Positions 22,338 to 28,357 of a DNA stretch of 29,457 nt are shown here, piece after piece (position 1 is the first letter of the stretch; every line of letters begins with the position of its first letter). The DNA comes from a virus. A model generated the notes under the pieces. The model was not told the origin of the DNA. It saw nothing but the letters and a program-made list of their open reading frames with translations, and did no database searches. The stretch is taken from positions 1 through 29,457 of IMG/VR virus record IMGVR_UViG_3300033145_000886; one strand, given 5' to 3'. The position numbers and the translations under genes were made by a program.

Positions 22338-22352
22338 TTATGCCCTCCAATG

Positions 22353-22365
22353 TGCCATTTTGGCA
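22353..22365. promoter_or_regulatory. Short palindrome TGCCA-TTT-TGGCA ahead of the late gene run
   Basis: A 5-bp-arm palindrome lies 16 bases upstream of the DUF2730-like start and overlaps the sigma-54-like element. It could be an operator for either divergent transcript. Support is limited to symmetry and location. Confidence 0.35.
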
Positions 22366-22376
22366 TGATTTTTGCA
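22360..22376 (+). promoter_or_regulatory. Sigma-54-like promoter element
   Basis: Plus strand TTGGCATGATTTTTGCA matches the YTGGCACG-N4-TTGCW form with one mismatch (C to T). GG and GC have the usual 10-base gap. It is directed at the plus-strand island, with a start about 110 bases before the first gene. No activator site was identified. Confidence 0.35.
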
Positions 22377-22417
22377 ATTCCTTTATATATTGTCTTGCTG
22401 TTTATTTGATTTTTTGC

Positions 22418-22446
22418 TTGACATTTGCTATGTTTTTCGCTACAAT
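22418..22446 (+). promoter_or_regulatory. Consensus sigma-70 promoter of the plus-strand island
   Basis: TTGACA (22418-22423), a spacer of exactly 17 bases, and TACAAT (22441-22446) lie in very AT-rich DNA. Start would be about 22453. A full AAAAAAGGAGGTGG ribosome site follows at 22479-22492, before ATG 22498. It would work without phage factors. Confidence 0.85.
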
Positions 22447-22497
22447 ATTTTTAAAGATATAACATATTAAAATCATTACAAAAAAGGAGGTGGTTAT

Positions 22498-22968
22498 ATG
22501 TCGAAAACAGTAAGCCCGCGAATCGCGGACAGCGCCGCGGAGTTTTACCCCTCTATCTTCCGCAATCTCAACGCGGGCGTGGAGCACGTCCTGGACTCGT
22601 TCCCGGTGTTGTACCGGATGACGATCTGCTCTCTGCGAGGCCGGTTCTCGTGCGGGGAGCTGTCGCTCATGATCGATGTTTTTAACGGGACCGCGCTGCT
22701 GCCAAGGCTTCTGGGCCAGCACCTGGGGCTGCAATGCGCGGACGGCATCGCCCTGGACGGCCTGGACGAAAAATGGGAGATCGAAAAAACCCCGTTTCTG
22801 GAGCGCATCCAGGCTCTCACGCTGTTTGAGAGCGCATGCCTGGAGCTTTGGGCCGTGGGGTTCTGGGCCACGCTCCACGAGGGGGTTGATGACGGAACGA
22901 AACTTAATGCCTGGTTGAAAAATTTGTTGGTCGAGGGAGGTGAGAAAAAATCCGAAACAACGAAGTGA
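22498..22968 (+). CDS. Unrecognised protein, first gene of moron-like island, 156 aa
   Basis: No family is recognised. The protein looks alpha-helical and soluble: F-Y-P-S-I-F-R-N-L-N-A-G-V-E-H-V-L-D near residue 17, R-F-S-C-G-E-L-S-L-M-I-D-V-F-N-G-T (about 49-66), then F-E-S-A-C-L-E-L-W-A-V-G-F-W near residue 111. Three Cys and several Trp suggest a compact fold. No signal peptide. It has a strong promoter and ribosome site of its own and is opposite to both flanking phage modules, as in genes expressed by lysogens. A role in host defence, exclusion or regulation is possible but unproved. Confidence 0.8.
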   Translation: MSKTVSPRIADSAAEFYPSIFRNLNAGVEHVLDSFPVLYRMTICSLRGRFSCGELSLMIDVFNGTALLPRLLGQHLGLQCADGIALDGLDEKWEIEKTPFLERIQALTLFESACLELWAVGFWATLHEGVDDGTKLNAWLKNLLVEGGEKKSETTK

Positions 22969-23073
22969 GCCCCCGGTTGCGGGCAGGAGAACGCCCGCCG
23001 GTGCGCAAACACCGGCTCCGGAGGCTCGGGAGAAACATCGCACAAAAAACCAAAAAACGAAAGGAGAAAAATC
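22969..23073 (+). other. Structured intercistronic region with two adjacent stem-loops
   Basis: GCGGGC/GCCCGC (22979-22998, loop AGGAGAAC) and CCGGTG/CACCGG (22998-23015, loop CGCAAA) form two adjoining hairpins between the two island genes. They are GC-rich in an otherwise A-rich leader that ends in AAAGGAG. They may stabilise the transcript or alter the ratio of the two proteins. An ORF in another frame across this region (from 22965) is judged a shadow. Confidence 0.55.
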
Positions 23074-23970
23074 ATGGAAATCAACTACCAAATCAGCACA
23101 GAACAACAAAGAAGACAAATTTTGGCCGGGGAAAACGCAAAAGTCAACCAGATCGCAATCCTCCCCGACAGCGATCTGAGAACAGAACGAGGCGGCGAGG
23201 CGATACTCTCGCACCCGCTGACCAAAATCGGGGCTGACGGCACTATCACGCTCGAGCTCGGGGTGCCCGCGTTGCTGGACAAATCCATCTACGCCAGCGC
23301 TGATTGCGGCCCCGCTGGCGGGAATGTTTTGCGCGAGGAGTGGTACCTGTGCTGGCCAGGCGCCGGAGTCTGGTGCCCCAATATGCGATACCCTTTGGAC
23401 TCCATGATCCGAACCGTGTCTGATCTGGCCGAAATCCTCGCGGAGATCGATGTGATAGCATCCGAGCGGCAGGCGGAAGCGGACAAAAAAACCCGCGAGT
23501 CCGCCGAAACGTTCCAGGCTCGGATCGACGCATATAATGCGAACCACCGACGACAATCTGAGCCGAAAAACGACGCCGAGCCGGAAAACGACGCCGAGGC
23601 CGATTACGACTCTTATCAGACCTACCGTTCCCTGGACGGCTTGGAGCTGATGCTCCAATACGGCAGGGAGAGACAGGCTAAATCGATGGTCTTGGATTTC
23701 CTGGAGGTCGAATTCGCGGCCAACATGTCCGAGCGCGGGTTTGAAATGCTCAACATCGACGATCTGGAATGCAGCAGCCTGGAGAACTACGAGGGAGATA
23801 TTCCGGGCGAGGCCCTGCGCGAGTTGGTTAAGCTCGCGGACATCGACGGTACGCCCTACGTGTATTACGAGGATGCCGATCCCTACATCGGGCTGGACGT
23901 GTCGCTCAAGTTTATGAATACAAGCAGGCTGGTAGTCGTCAACGTGTTTCAGTGGGATACTGACGCCTAA
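23074..23970 (+). CDS. Unrecognised acidic protein, second gene of moron-like island, 298 aa
   Basis: No family is recognised. The N-terminal part (~1-120) is beta-rich with several Gly and two W-C pairs (W-Y-L-C-W-P-G-A-G-V-W-C-P). The middle is a charged helix (about 125-170: L-A-E-I-L-A-E-I-D-V-I-A-S-E-R-Q) followed by a low-complexity segment of two similar EP(K/E)NDA units (18-bp tandem repeat at about 23563-23598). The C-terminal part is acidic. It has no signal peptide or membrane segment. AAAGGAG precedes ATG 23074. An intrinsic terminator follows at once, so it ends the island operon. A protein-binding or DNA-mimic role is conceivable from acidity only. Confidence 0.8.
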   Translation: MEINYQISTEQQRRQILAGENAKVNQIAILPDSDLRTERGGEAILSHPLTKIGADGTITLELGVPALLDKSIYASADCGPAGGNVLREEWYLCWPGAGVWCPNMRYPLDSMIRTVSDLAEILAEIDVIASERQAEADKKTRESAETFQARIDAYNANHRRQSEPKNDAEPENDAEADYDSYQTYRSLDGLELMLQYGRERQAKSMVLDFLEVEFAANMSERGFEMLNIDDLECSSLENYEGDIPGEALRELVKLADIDGTPYVYYEDADPYIGLDVSLKFMNTSRLVVVNVFQWDTDA

Positions 23971-23977
23971 CCCCCCG

Positions 23978-24009
23978 AGCCCCGGTGAGAGCCGGGGCTT
24001 TTCTTTTTT
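23978..24009 (+). terminator. Rho-independent terminator of the island operon
   Basis: AGCCCCGG (23978-23985), loop TGAGAG, CCGGGGCT (23992-23999), then TTCTTTTTT. A perfect 8-bp GC-rich stem and a T-run lie eight bases after the stop of the 298-residue gene. Confidence 0.9.
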
Positions 24010-24025
24010 GAAAGGAGGTGATTTT

Positions 24026-24346
24026 TTGGATCTCACACAACGTGTACGATATAAAGTGCTCACGATCAGGGGCACGTCGACGGGCCTGGCGCACAGCACG
24101 GTAATCCAATATCGCATGCGGCGCTGGAATTTCCCCGCAGAGTCCAAGCCGATCCCCGGCCCAGGCGGGCCAGGCGGATTGTGGACATGCCCAAGCCGCG
24201 GCCAGGCACGATCCTTGCAACGATACCTCAAAGCAAAATACGATAGGGACACAGTGATCCACCTGTGTATCATCGACAAAAATCTGTATGAGAGTTCCTG
24301 CCGCACAAAAACCAATCGATTATTTTTACTCGATCCCATCGCCTAA
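24026..24346 (+). CDS. Small unrecognised basic protein after the island terminator, 106 aa
   Basis: No family is recognised. The start is TTG 24026, seven bases after a full AAAGGAGGTGAT ribosome site; a GTG/ATG-based longer start has no such support. The N-terminal 35 residues (L-T-Q-R-V-R-Y-K-V-L-T-I-R-G-T-S-T-G-L-A-H-S-T-V-I-Q-Y-R) have the look of a short helix-turn-helix. The rest is basic with two Cys. It ends four bases inside the convergent ParB/PAPS fusion gene. No promoter is seen after the terminator, so read-through of the island transcript may be needed. Confidence 0.6.
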   Translation: MDLTQRVRYKVLTIRGTSTGLAHSTVIQYRMRRWNFPAESKPIPGPGGPGGLWTCPSRGQARSLQRYLKAKYDRDTVIHLCIIDKNLYESSCRTKTNRLFLLDPIA

Positions 24347-25608
24347 TCTTTTCGGGACCGTGCCTGGTGCACGGTCCCAAGCCCCATAATTTTTCTGAGC
24401 CTGTTTCTGACCTCTTCGTCCGAGATACCGTGAGAGCACGCGCCCTCGGCCATGTAGCCCAGGGCTCGCAAAAAAACGGCAGGGTCATGCTCTCTCAGAT
24501 CGTTCCACTCCTCACGTGTCGTGGCAAAACAAAATATACATCCCAAGCGATCACGATATCTGTACGAGTAATGTAATTGCCAGGCATGCTTTTCGACCAA
24601 GGCCAAAACCTGGCCTTTTGCCAAATCCAATATGGGCCGGGCAATGAAAATCTTGTGCCCCGCGTGCATAGCGCGATCCTTTGCCTGGGCTCTTCGCTCA
24701 CTTTCCTCTTTTCGCCATCCTTCGCAGACTACAAGATCTTGCCTGCCCGTATATCCATTGTCGCAGAAAAAGGCGTTTGTCGGATGGATCTTCCAGGTAA
24801 TTGTGCACCAGTTCCTGTTTTGCAAGGGCCAGCCGTTTTTACGAAACATCGCGGCTTTTTCCTCTTCGGTCATTTGTTTGCCGATAACCTCGAGGGCCAA
24901 CGCTTCTTTGGCGGCAAAATCGCGCACAAAGCCCTCCAGGTCCGGGTAATCAAGCGGGGTGCGACAAAAAACAAGTGTCATTTTTTCCCTGGGCACACCA
25001 TAGTCGAGCAGGACGGCCACGGTGGCCATAGAATCCTTACCGCCGGAGAAATTGACCAAAACGCGATTGAAGGACTTGATCCAGTCCATTAAGGGGATCG
25101 CAGCGATTTCGGGCGACACCGGGATATCGCGGGCAATGCCTTCCTTTTCCTCTTTCTCCTCCCCAAACAGGTCGGGATAGTCAGAGCGGAGATCCCCGAG
25201 ATCTATTTCCGGGATCTCGATATCGTCGAACACGTCGCCGGCAAGCTGCATCTCGCTTAGAAAATCGTATAAGCCCTCGCCGGAAATCCTGCCGTAGCGG
25301 CTATTGATCTTGAGCAAAATCTCGGCTGCCTCCTGTCGGCTTTCCGCCTGAATCTCGGCCACGGGAAGCGACGGGACCTCAAAGCCCTTTGCGGCCATGT
25401 CTTGCAGGGTAAAGAGGCGCTGGTGCCCGTCCAGGATCTCATTGCCCCAAATGAAGATCGGCACACAAAAGCCGTGCTTCAGAAATGATTTCTTGAGCTT
25501 TTTCAGGTTCTGCGCGGGCAATGTCTTGAGATTGCCCTGAAATGTCTTTAGCTCCGACAGAGGCATATTCTTTGATCCTTTGCATCGGATCTTGATTTCT
25601 TTTGCCAT
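24343..25608 (-). CDS. ParB-like/PAPS reductase-like fusion protein, 421 aa
   Basis: Residues ~15-105 are a ParB N-terminal-type domain, with I-L-D-G-H-Q-R (58-64). Residues ~175-400 are a PP-loop ATPase of the PAPS reductase type: F-S-G-G-K-D-S (187-193), N-W-C-T-I-T-W-K (266-273), G-W-R-K-E-E-S-E-R-R-A (297-307), G-C-I-F-C (356-360) and Cys391. The PP-loop domain is close in plan to IbrA and DndC, and the ParB domain to IbrB. IbrA and IbrB are separate prophage-linked partners that activate gene expression. A nucleic-acid modification or regulatory role follows by analogy. It sits after the holin, next to the moron-like island. The last 12 codons run over a palindrome (24354-24378). Confidence 0.8.
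   Translation of the reverse strand: MAKEIKIRCKGSKNMPLSELKTFQGNLKTLPAQNLKKLKKSFLKHGFCVPIFIWGNEILDGHQRLFTLQDMAAKGFEVPSLPVAEIQAESRQEAAEILLKINSRYGRISGEGLYDFLSEMQLAGDVFDDIEIPEIDLGDLRSDYPDLFGEEKEEKEGIARDIPVSPEIAAIPLMDWIKSFNRVLVNFSGGKDSMATVAVLLDYGVPREKMTLVFCRTPLDYPDLEGFVRDFAAKEALALEVIGKQMTEEEKAAMFRKNGWPLQNRNWCTITWKIHPTNAFFCDNGYTGRQDLVVCEGWRKEESERRAQAKDRAMHAGHKIFIARPILDLAKGQVLALVEKHAWQLHYSYRYRDRLGCIFCFATTREEWNDLREHDPAVFLRALGYMAEGACSHGISDEEVRNRLRKIMGLGTVHQARSRKD
24354..24378. repeat. Perfect 10-bp palindrome at convergent gene ends
   Basis: GGGACCGTGC (24354-24363), loop CTGGT, GCACGGTCCC (24369-24378). It lies within the last codons of the ParB/PAPS gene, just after the convergent stop. A weak relative (GGGAC...GTCCC) is at 27240-27256. 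It may act as a bidirectional transcription barrier, although no T-run adjoins it. Confidence 0.7.
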
Positions 25609-26217
25609 TTACCTACCTCTCCCTATCAGTCCTGTTATTGATTTTGCGATGCTCGGCAGATCGCTCGGCAGGCCGCGCTTGTCATACTTGGACCGGACAA
25701 CCGTGTAGCCGGTAAAGCCCGTGAGAAATGCCGACCACAATCCCGTGCCGATCCAGACCAGCAGGCTTTTCAGCACGCCGAGTTGAGCGGCATCCAGATT
25801 CAGATAGCAGGCGTCGATATAGATCACCGGCGCAAAAGCCGAGTAAAAGCACACGAAACTGAAAAGCCGTCTCAGGATCTTGGGCCGGGTCCTGCGGACA
25901 AAAGGATCTTCCGAGGTCAATGCCGTCTTCACAACCTCGCGGCCGCCTGCCTGATCTTCGTAGACCAGCTTTTCTCTCTCAAATTCATACCGTGCCTTGA
26001 CTTGCTCGTTTTCAAGGAGCAACCGCTTCAGCTCGACCTGCTGCTCCGGGGAGATCCGGCCGCTCTGGATCTCGGCCTGCACGCCCTCGATCAGCTTGCC
26101 TGCCTCGACCACCGTCTCAGGCGGTTCTTTGCCGAACAGGCAGGATATAATGCCCCAGGCCTTTGGTACATACTTTGCCGCCCCCAGGATCAGGGCTATG
26201 TCGTCAATGCCGAACAT
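25609..26217 (-). CDS. 3TM holin-like membrane protein, 202 aa
   Basis: The N-terminal half is amphipathic and helical (about 1-95). The pattern D-P-F-V-R-R-T-R-P-K-I-L-R-R-L (about 105-120) then precedes three hydrophobic stretches: F-S-F-V-C-F-Y-S-A-F-A-P-V-I-Y, L-G-V-L-K-S-L-L-V-W-I-G-T-G-L and a short G-F-T-G-Y-T. This matches holins of the three-membrane-segment family (gene transfer agent/phage type). Holins open the inner membrane so that the endolysin reaches the wall. ACAGGAGGC precedes ATG 26217. It is next to the small lysis-region protein and amidase. Confidence 0.75.
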   Translation of the reverse strand: MFGIDDIALILGAAKYVPKAWGIISCLFGKEPPETVVEAGKLIEGVQAEIQSGRISPEQQVELKRLLLENEQVKARYEFEREKLVYEDQAGGREVVKTALTSEDPFVRRTRPKILRRLFSFVCFYSAFAPVIYIDACYLNLDAAQLGVLKSLLVWIGTGLWSAFLTGFTGYTVVRSKYDKRGLPSDLPSIAKSITGLIGRGR

Positions 26218-26235
26218 AATTAGCCTCCTGTGACT

Positions 26236-26418
26236 TCAAAAAATCATATGCCAGATGCAGTCATAGAGCCTCATAATCCGGCTCCGCAGAAACCATTTGT
26301 AAGGTAGCCTGCAATACAAATGCAGCGGGTTCGTCTTATGTTGCAGATAGAGCCAAGCCCGCGTTGCTGTTACAACTGCCTTCTGAATAGCTCTATGTCG
26401 AAACGCTCTCCGGGACAC
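26236..26418 (-). CDS. Small basic lysis-cassette protein, 60 aa
   Basis: The centre W-L-Y-L-Q-H-K-T-N-P-L-H-L-Y-C-R-L (about 22-38) recalls a short conserved phage protein with an N-P-L-H-(V/L)-Y-C-R-L box encoded near lysis genes; function unknown to me. The protein is highly basic with a hydrophobic centre. The start is GTG 26418 inside the end of the amidase gene (49-base overlap) with no strong ribosome site, so coupling is possible. Support comes from the box and the cassette, but the start is uncertain. Confidence 0.5.
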   Translation of the reverse strand: MSRRAFRHRAIQKAVVTATRAWLYLQHKTNPLHLYCRLPYKWFLRSRIMRLYDCIWHMIF

Positions 26419-26861
26419 GACTTGTACCCCGCAAAATCCCTGTGGCCGAACACGTTGCTTGTTGGGAGGTTAAAAACCTCCACCAGGGTTCTGACCAGAT
26501 TCAATCCCAGATCCCACTGCTTCTTGGACGGAGGCATCTTGTCGAAGTTGCCCACGAAACAGATCCCCAACGATTGGCTGTTCATGGCCCCCGGCTTGCA
26601 GTGCGCTCCGCAATCGTTCATCATCCTGCCGAGCAGGATCTCGTAGCTCTTGCCGACCCGCTCAATGCCGAAGTGGTAGCCGACATCCCTCCACGGCCTT
26701 TTTACTTTATGGCCCTGAACGATCAAATCTTTTGCTTCGTGCTCGGCAATGATCGTTCCATTATAGGCCCAGGATTTATGATAGCGCCTGATCGCACCCC
26801 AGGACACGGTCTTGCCGTCTGCGGTTAAGCTGTGATGCAGTATGATGTATTCGGGATTCAA
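26370..26861 (-). CDS. Endolysin: N-acetylmuramoyl-L-alanine amidase (amidase-2/PGRP type), 163 aa
   Basis: The zinc and catalytic set of T7-lysozyme-like amidases is present: H-H-S-L (H9/H10), Y62 in V-G-Y-H-F-G-I, G-H-R-D (H140), K147 and C149 in Y-K-S-C-P-G. It cuts the amide bond between MurNAc and L-Ala in peptidoglycan. No signal peptide, so release depends on the holin. I chose TTG 26861, just after GGGGGGAG. The TTG at 26882 lies in a heptamer repeat and would add seven repeat-derived residues. Confidence 0.85.
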   Translation of the reverse strand: MNPEYIILHHSLTADGKTVSWGAIRRYHKSWAYNGTIIAEHEAKDLIVQGHKVKRPWRDVGYHFGIERVGKSYEILLGRMMNDCGAHCKPGAMNSQSLGICFVGNFDKMPPSKKQWDLGLNLVRTLVEVFNLPTSNVFGHRDFAGYKSCPGERFDIELFRRQL

Positions 26862-26872
26862 CTTTCTCCCCC

Positions 26873-26899
26873 CAATCGACAATCATCAATCATCAATCA
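26873..26899. repeat. Intergenic heptamer array (CAATCGAC/ATCAATC)
   Basis: Four heptamers join the start region of the amidase to the end of the 84-residue gene. This is the first array right of the repeat-free 7-kb stretch. Confidence 0.85.
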
Positions 26900-27147
26900 G
26901 TACTCCTCCCCACGGCCTCTTCAAGCGCCTGGGCGACCTCCATCTCTTTTTCTCGTGATATGTCCGCAGTCACATTGACGGTCCGGGTCTCGTAATTAAT
27001 CTTGACATCGATCTCTTTGATGTTGAACCGCTTCAGCACGCCCCGCACGGCAGCCGTGAAAAACGCATCAATTAGGTTTTCCTGGGTGGCCTCCACCTGC
27101 TTGGCCGGTGACTGAAACATGGGCCATCCACATGCCTTTGTTGTCAT
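26893..27147 (-). CDS. Unrecognised small protein, 84 aa
   Basis: No family is known to me. The N-terminus is polar (MTTKACGWPMFQSPAKQ), followed by a helix (E-N-L-I-D-A-F-F-T-A-A-V-R-G-V-L-K-R) and a beta pair (I-K-E-I-D-V-K-I-N-Y-E-T-R-T-V-N-V-T-A-D-I). A final helix is acidic (E-K-E-M-E-V-A-Q-A-L-E-E-A). GGGGAAAT precedes ATG 27147. It is upstream of the endolysin and so in the same run. The stop lies in a repeat array. Confidence 0.6.
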   Translation of the reverse strand: MTTKACGWPMFQSPAKQVEATQENLIDAFFTAAVRGVLKRFNIKEIDVKINYETRTVNVTADISREKEMEVAQALEEAVGRSTD

Positions 27148-27160
27148 GATTTCCCCTTTT

Positions 27161-27280
27161 CTATGGCCGGTCGGCCCGCAAAGCCTTTGGCCCCAGGCCG
27201 ATCGGATAAGGCGATAATGGCTGAGTGTCCGAGCATCCGGGGACTGGCACCGTCCCGCCTTGATATATCCCCTCTTTCAT
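27161..27280 (-). CDS. Possible 39-aa small protein
   Basis: A frame from ATG 27280 to TAG 27161 reads MKEGIYQGGTVPVPGCSDTQ and a Pro/Leu-rich end. The ribosome site is weak and adjoins a heptamer array. It might be a tiny gene or a chance frame over a GGGAC...GTCCC palindrome. Confidence 0.25.
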   Translation of the reverse strand: MKEGIYQGGTVPVPGCSDTQPLSPYPIGLGPKALRADRP

Positions 27281-27283
27281 TCT

Positions 27284-27319
27284 TTCAATCGACAATCATC
27301 AATCGCCAATCATCAATCC
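27284..27319. repeat. Intergenic heptamer array (ATCAATC/GACAATC/GCCAATC)
   Basis: Five heptamers adjoin the stop of the MazG-like gene. One unit is GCCAATC, a variant also present at 5091-5097. Confidence 0.85.
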
Positions 27320-27550
27320 TCAAACCACATCCACCAAAAACTTCAGCGCCATCGCCGCTACCTTCACGGCCTCTCGCTGTAAGAGTTCGTCTTTGCGGGG
27401 GTGCGGCTTTTTCTTCACGATCTCCCACAGCTTGTCCATCTTTTCCCTCATCACCGCAAACCCCTCATGCGGCGACCCGAACGGCTTATGGTGCCGGGTG
27501 GCCTCCTCGTGCTTTTCAATGATCAGCCCTATGGCCAGGGGCTTATCCAT
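27320..27550 (-). CDS. MazG-like small protein, probably inactive, 76 aa
   Basis: The pattern P-H-E-G-F-A-V-M-R-E-K-M-D-K-L-W-E-I-V-K-K then R-E-A-V-K-V-A-A-M-A-L-K-F-L-V-D resembles phage all-alpha NTP pyrophosphohydrolases, whose form is usually H-E-G-Y-A-V-I-x-E-E-x-D-E-L-W. Here two of the metal-binding acidic positions are Lys. Such proteins hydrolyse dNTPs; this one may have lost the activity or changed partner. It starts at ATG 27550 with a weak site. It is a member of the small accessory run. Confidence 0.5.
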   Translation of the reverse strand: MDKPLAIGLIIEKHEEATRHHKPFGSPHEGFAVMREKMDKLWEIVKKKPHPRKDELLQREAVKVAAMALKFLVDVV

Positions 27551-27559
27551 AAAATCCTG

Positions 27560-27775
27560 TCAGGCTTTCAATTTGGAGCAGGCAAAAAACCATTCTTTCC
27601 TGCGATGCCTCCGCCCCTTGGCCCATCGTACAATCATCCAGGCCCTCAGCGACGGATATCCAAGTTGCCGCCATCTTGGCTTTGAGCTTTCAGCTTTCAG
27701 CTTTGAGCTGTCTGGCTTTGCGATCTTTCTTGTGTAAACAGGCTCGGATCCTTCCTGTATTTCGTGTTGGCTCAT
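27560..27775 (-). CDS. Small basic protein with a repeat-derived insert, 71 aa
   Basis: The protein has three parts: an acidic start (MSQHEIQEGSEPVYTRKIAKP), an insert (D-S-S-K-L-K-A-E-S-S-K) read from an AGCTTTGAGC array at 27679-27710, and a basic block R-W-R-Q-L-G-Y-P-S-L-R-A-W-M-I-V-R-W-A-K-G-R-R-H-R-R-K-E-W-F-F. The last block has the look of a conserved short DNA- or RNA-binding protein. ATG 27775 has no ribosome site and abuts a repeat. Translation of the basic part may also begin elsewhere. Confidence 0.45.
   Translation of the reverse strand: MSQHEIQEGSEPVYTRKIAKPDSSKLKAESSKPRWRQLGYPSLRAWMIVRWAKGRRHRRKEWFFACSKLKA
27679..27710. repeat. AGCTTTGAGC array within a coding frame
   Basis: Four plus-strand units (CTTTGAG, CTTTCAG, CTTTCAG, CTTTGAG) are translated in frame as part of the 71-residue protein. 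Confidence 0.85.
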
Positions 27776-27820
27776 ATCGATTGTCTATTGATGATTGATG
27801 ATTGATGATTGATAATTGAT
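27776..27820. repeat. Heptamer array in opposite orientation (GATTGAT on plus strand)
   Basis: ATTGATG-ATTGATG-ATTGATG-ATTGATA units run on the plus strand. All other arrays of this family show these units on the minus strand, so this one is inverted relative to them and to the genes. Confidence 0.85.
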
Positions 27821-28347
27821 CACCGGCAGATCCACGCCCAAATGCCACAGCCCAGCGCAATCAGGAAACACACAACAGCAACCGGCCCATAAAAGAAAAC
27901 ATCAAAGCCCTCTGTCTGGCTGCCAGCCTGCCAGGCCAGGACGCCCGACCAGGTCGATGCAATCAAAAAGATTGCAGCGGCTATGGCTAAAACCCAAAAT
28001 TTCATTACTCTTCCTCCTTCATTTGTATTTTCAGATTTTCCGCCTTTTGGAGGAGGGGATATAATTTTCACTCCTTCTTTAATCATGCGTTTCGGTGGCG
28101 GTGGCGGTGGCGGTGGCGGTGGCGGTGGCTCGGGCTGGCTGAATCCGTGGAAACCCTCGGCCTGCCTGAATGTGTCGCCATTCTCCCCTTTAGCGCAAAC
28201 CGATGCAACGATTGAGGCCCAGGTGGCAGGAGATATGATTTCCGTCATGATAACCGGAGATCCTTCAACCGGAGCCTCGGCCTTTACAATTTTAACCGAT
28301 CCGTCTTCTAACCGCTTAAAAAACAGCCCGTTCCCTGCGTGATACAT
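27820..28347 (-). CDS. Pro-rich protein fused to a two-membrane-segment protein, 175 aa
   Basis: Residues 1-70 (N-G-L-F-F-K-R-L-E-D-G-S-V-K-I-V-K, then W-A-S-I-V-A-S-V) match a short conserved phage domain I have seen in many phages but cannot name. Twelve consecutive prolines follow (from a CGGTGG hexamer repeat, 28093-28128), then a charged linker. From residue 115 (ATG 28005) a 61-residue segment has two membrane helices (W-V-L-A-I-A-A-A-I-F-L-I and A-V-V-C-F-L-I-A-L). That ATG has its own AAGGAGG about eight bases upstream, so it can start a separate protein. AGGAGGGC precedes the full start at 28347. Confidence 0.6.
   Translation of the reverse strand: MYHAGNGLFFKRLEDGSVKIVKAEAPVEGSPVIMTEIISPATWASIVASVCAKGENGDTFRQAEGFHGFSQPEPPPPPPPPPPPPKRMIKEGVKIISPPPKGGKSENTNEGGRVMKFWVLAIAAAIFLIASTWSGVLAWQAGSQTEGFDVFFYGPVAVVCFLIALGCGIWAWICR
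28003..28022 (-). promoter_or_regulatory. Internal ribosome site and start for the membrane part of the 175-aa gene
   Basis: AAGGAGG on the minus strand precedes ATG 28005 at about eight bases, in frame with the larger gene. It would yield a 61-residue double-membrane-helix protein. Confidence 0.6.
28093..28128. repeat. Six copies of CGGTGG, encoding twelve prolines
   Basis: A perfect hexamer tandem lies in coding sequence. Gain or loss of units changes proline number by two and keeps the frame, a possible length-variable linker. Confidence 0.9.
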
Positions 28348-28357
28348 TTTTGCCCTC

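Noticed and set aside
22965-23237. 90-codon plus-strand frame starting at GTG by the end of the 156-residue gene
   Set aside because: It overlaps the start of the 298-residue gene in another frame, is very rich in Arg and Lys, and is best explained as a shadow.
22402-24339. 645-codon open frame on the minus strand
   Set aside because: It lies opposite two plus-strand genes that have a consensus promoter, strong ribosome sites and a terminator. Its composition is odd and it would run through the terminator and hairpins. It is a shadow of high-GC coding DNA.
27148-27319. Attachment site or origin in the 172-base gap
   Set aside because: Only a heptamer array, a short palindrome and a doubtful 39-codon frame are present; no tRNA end or iteron set.
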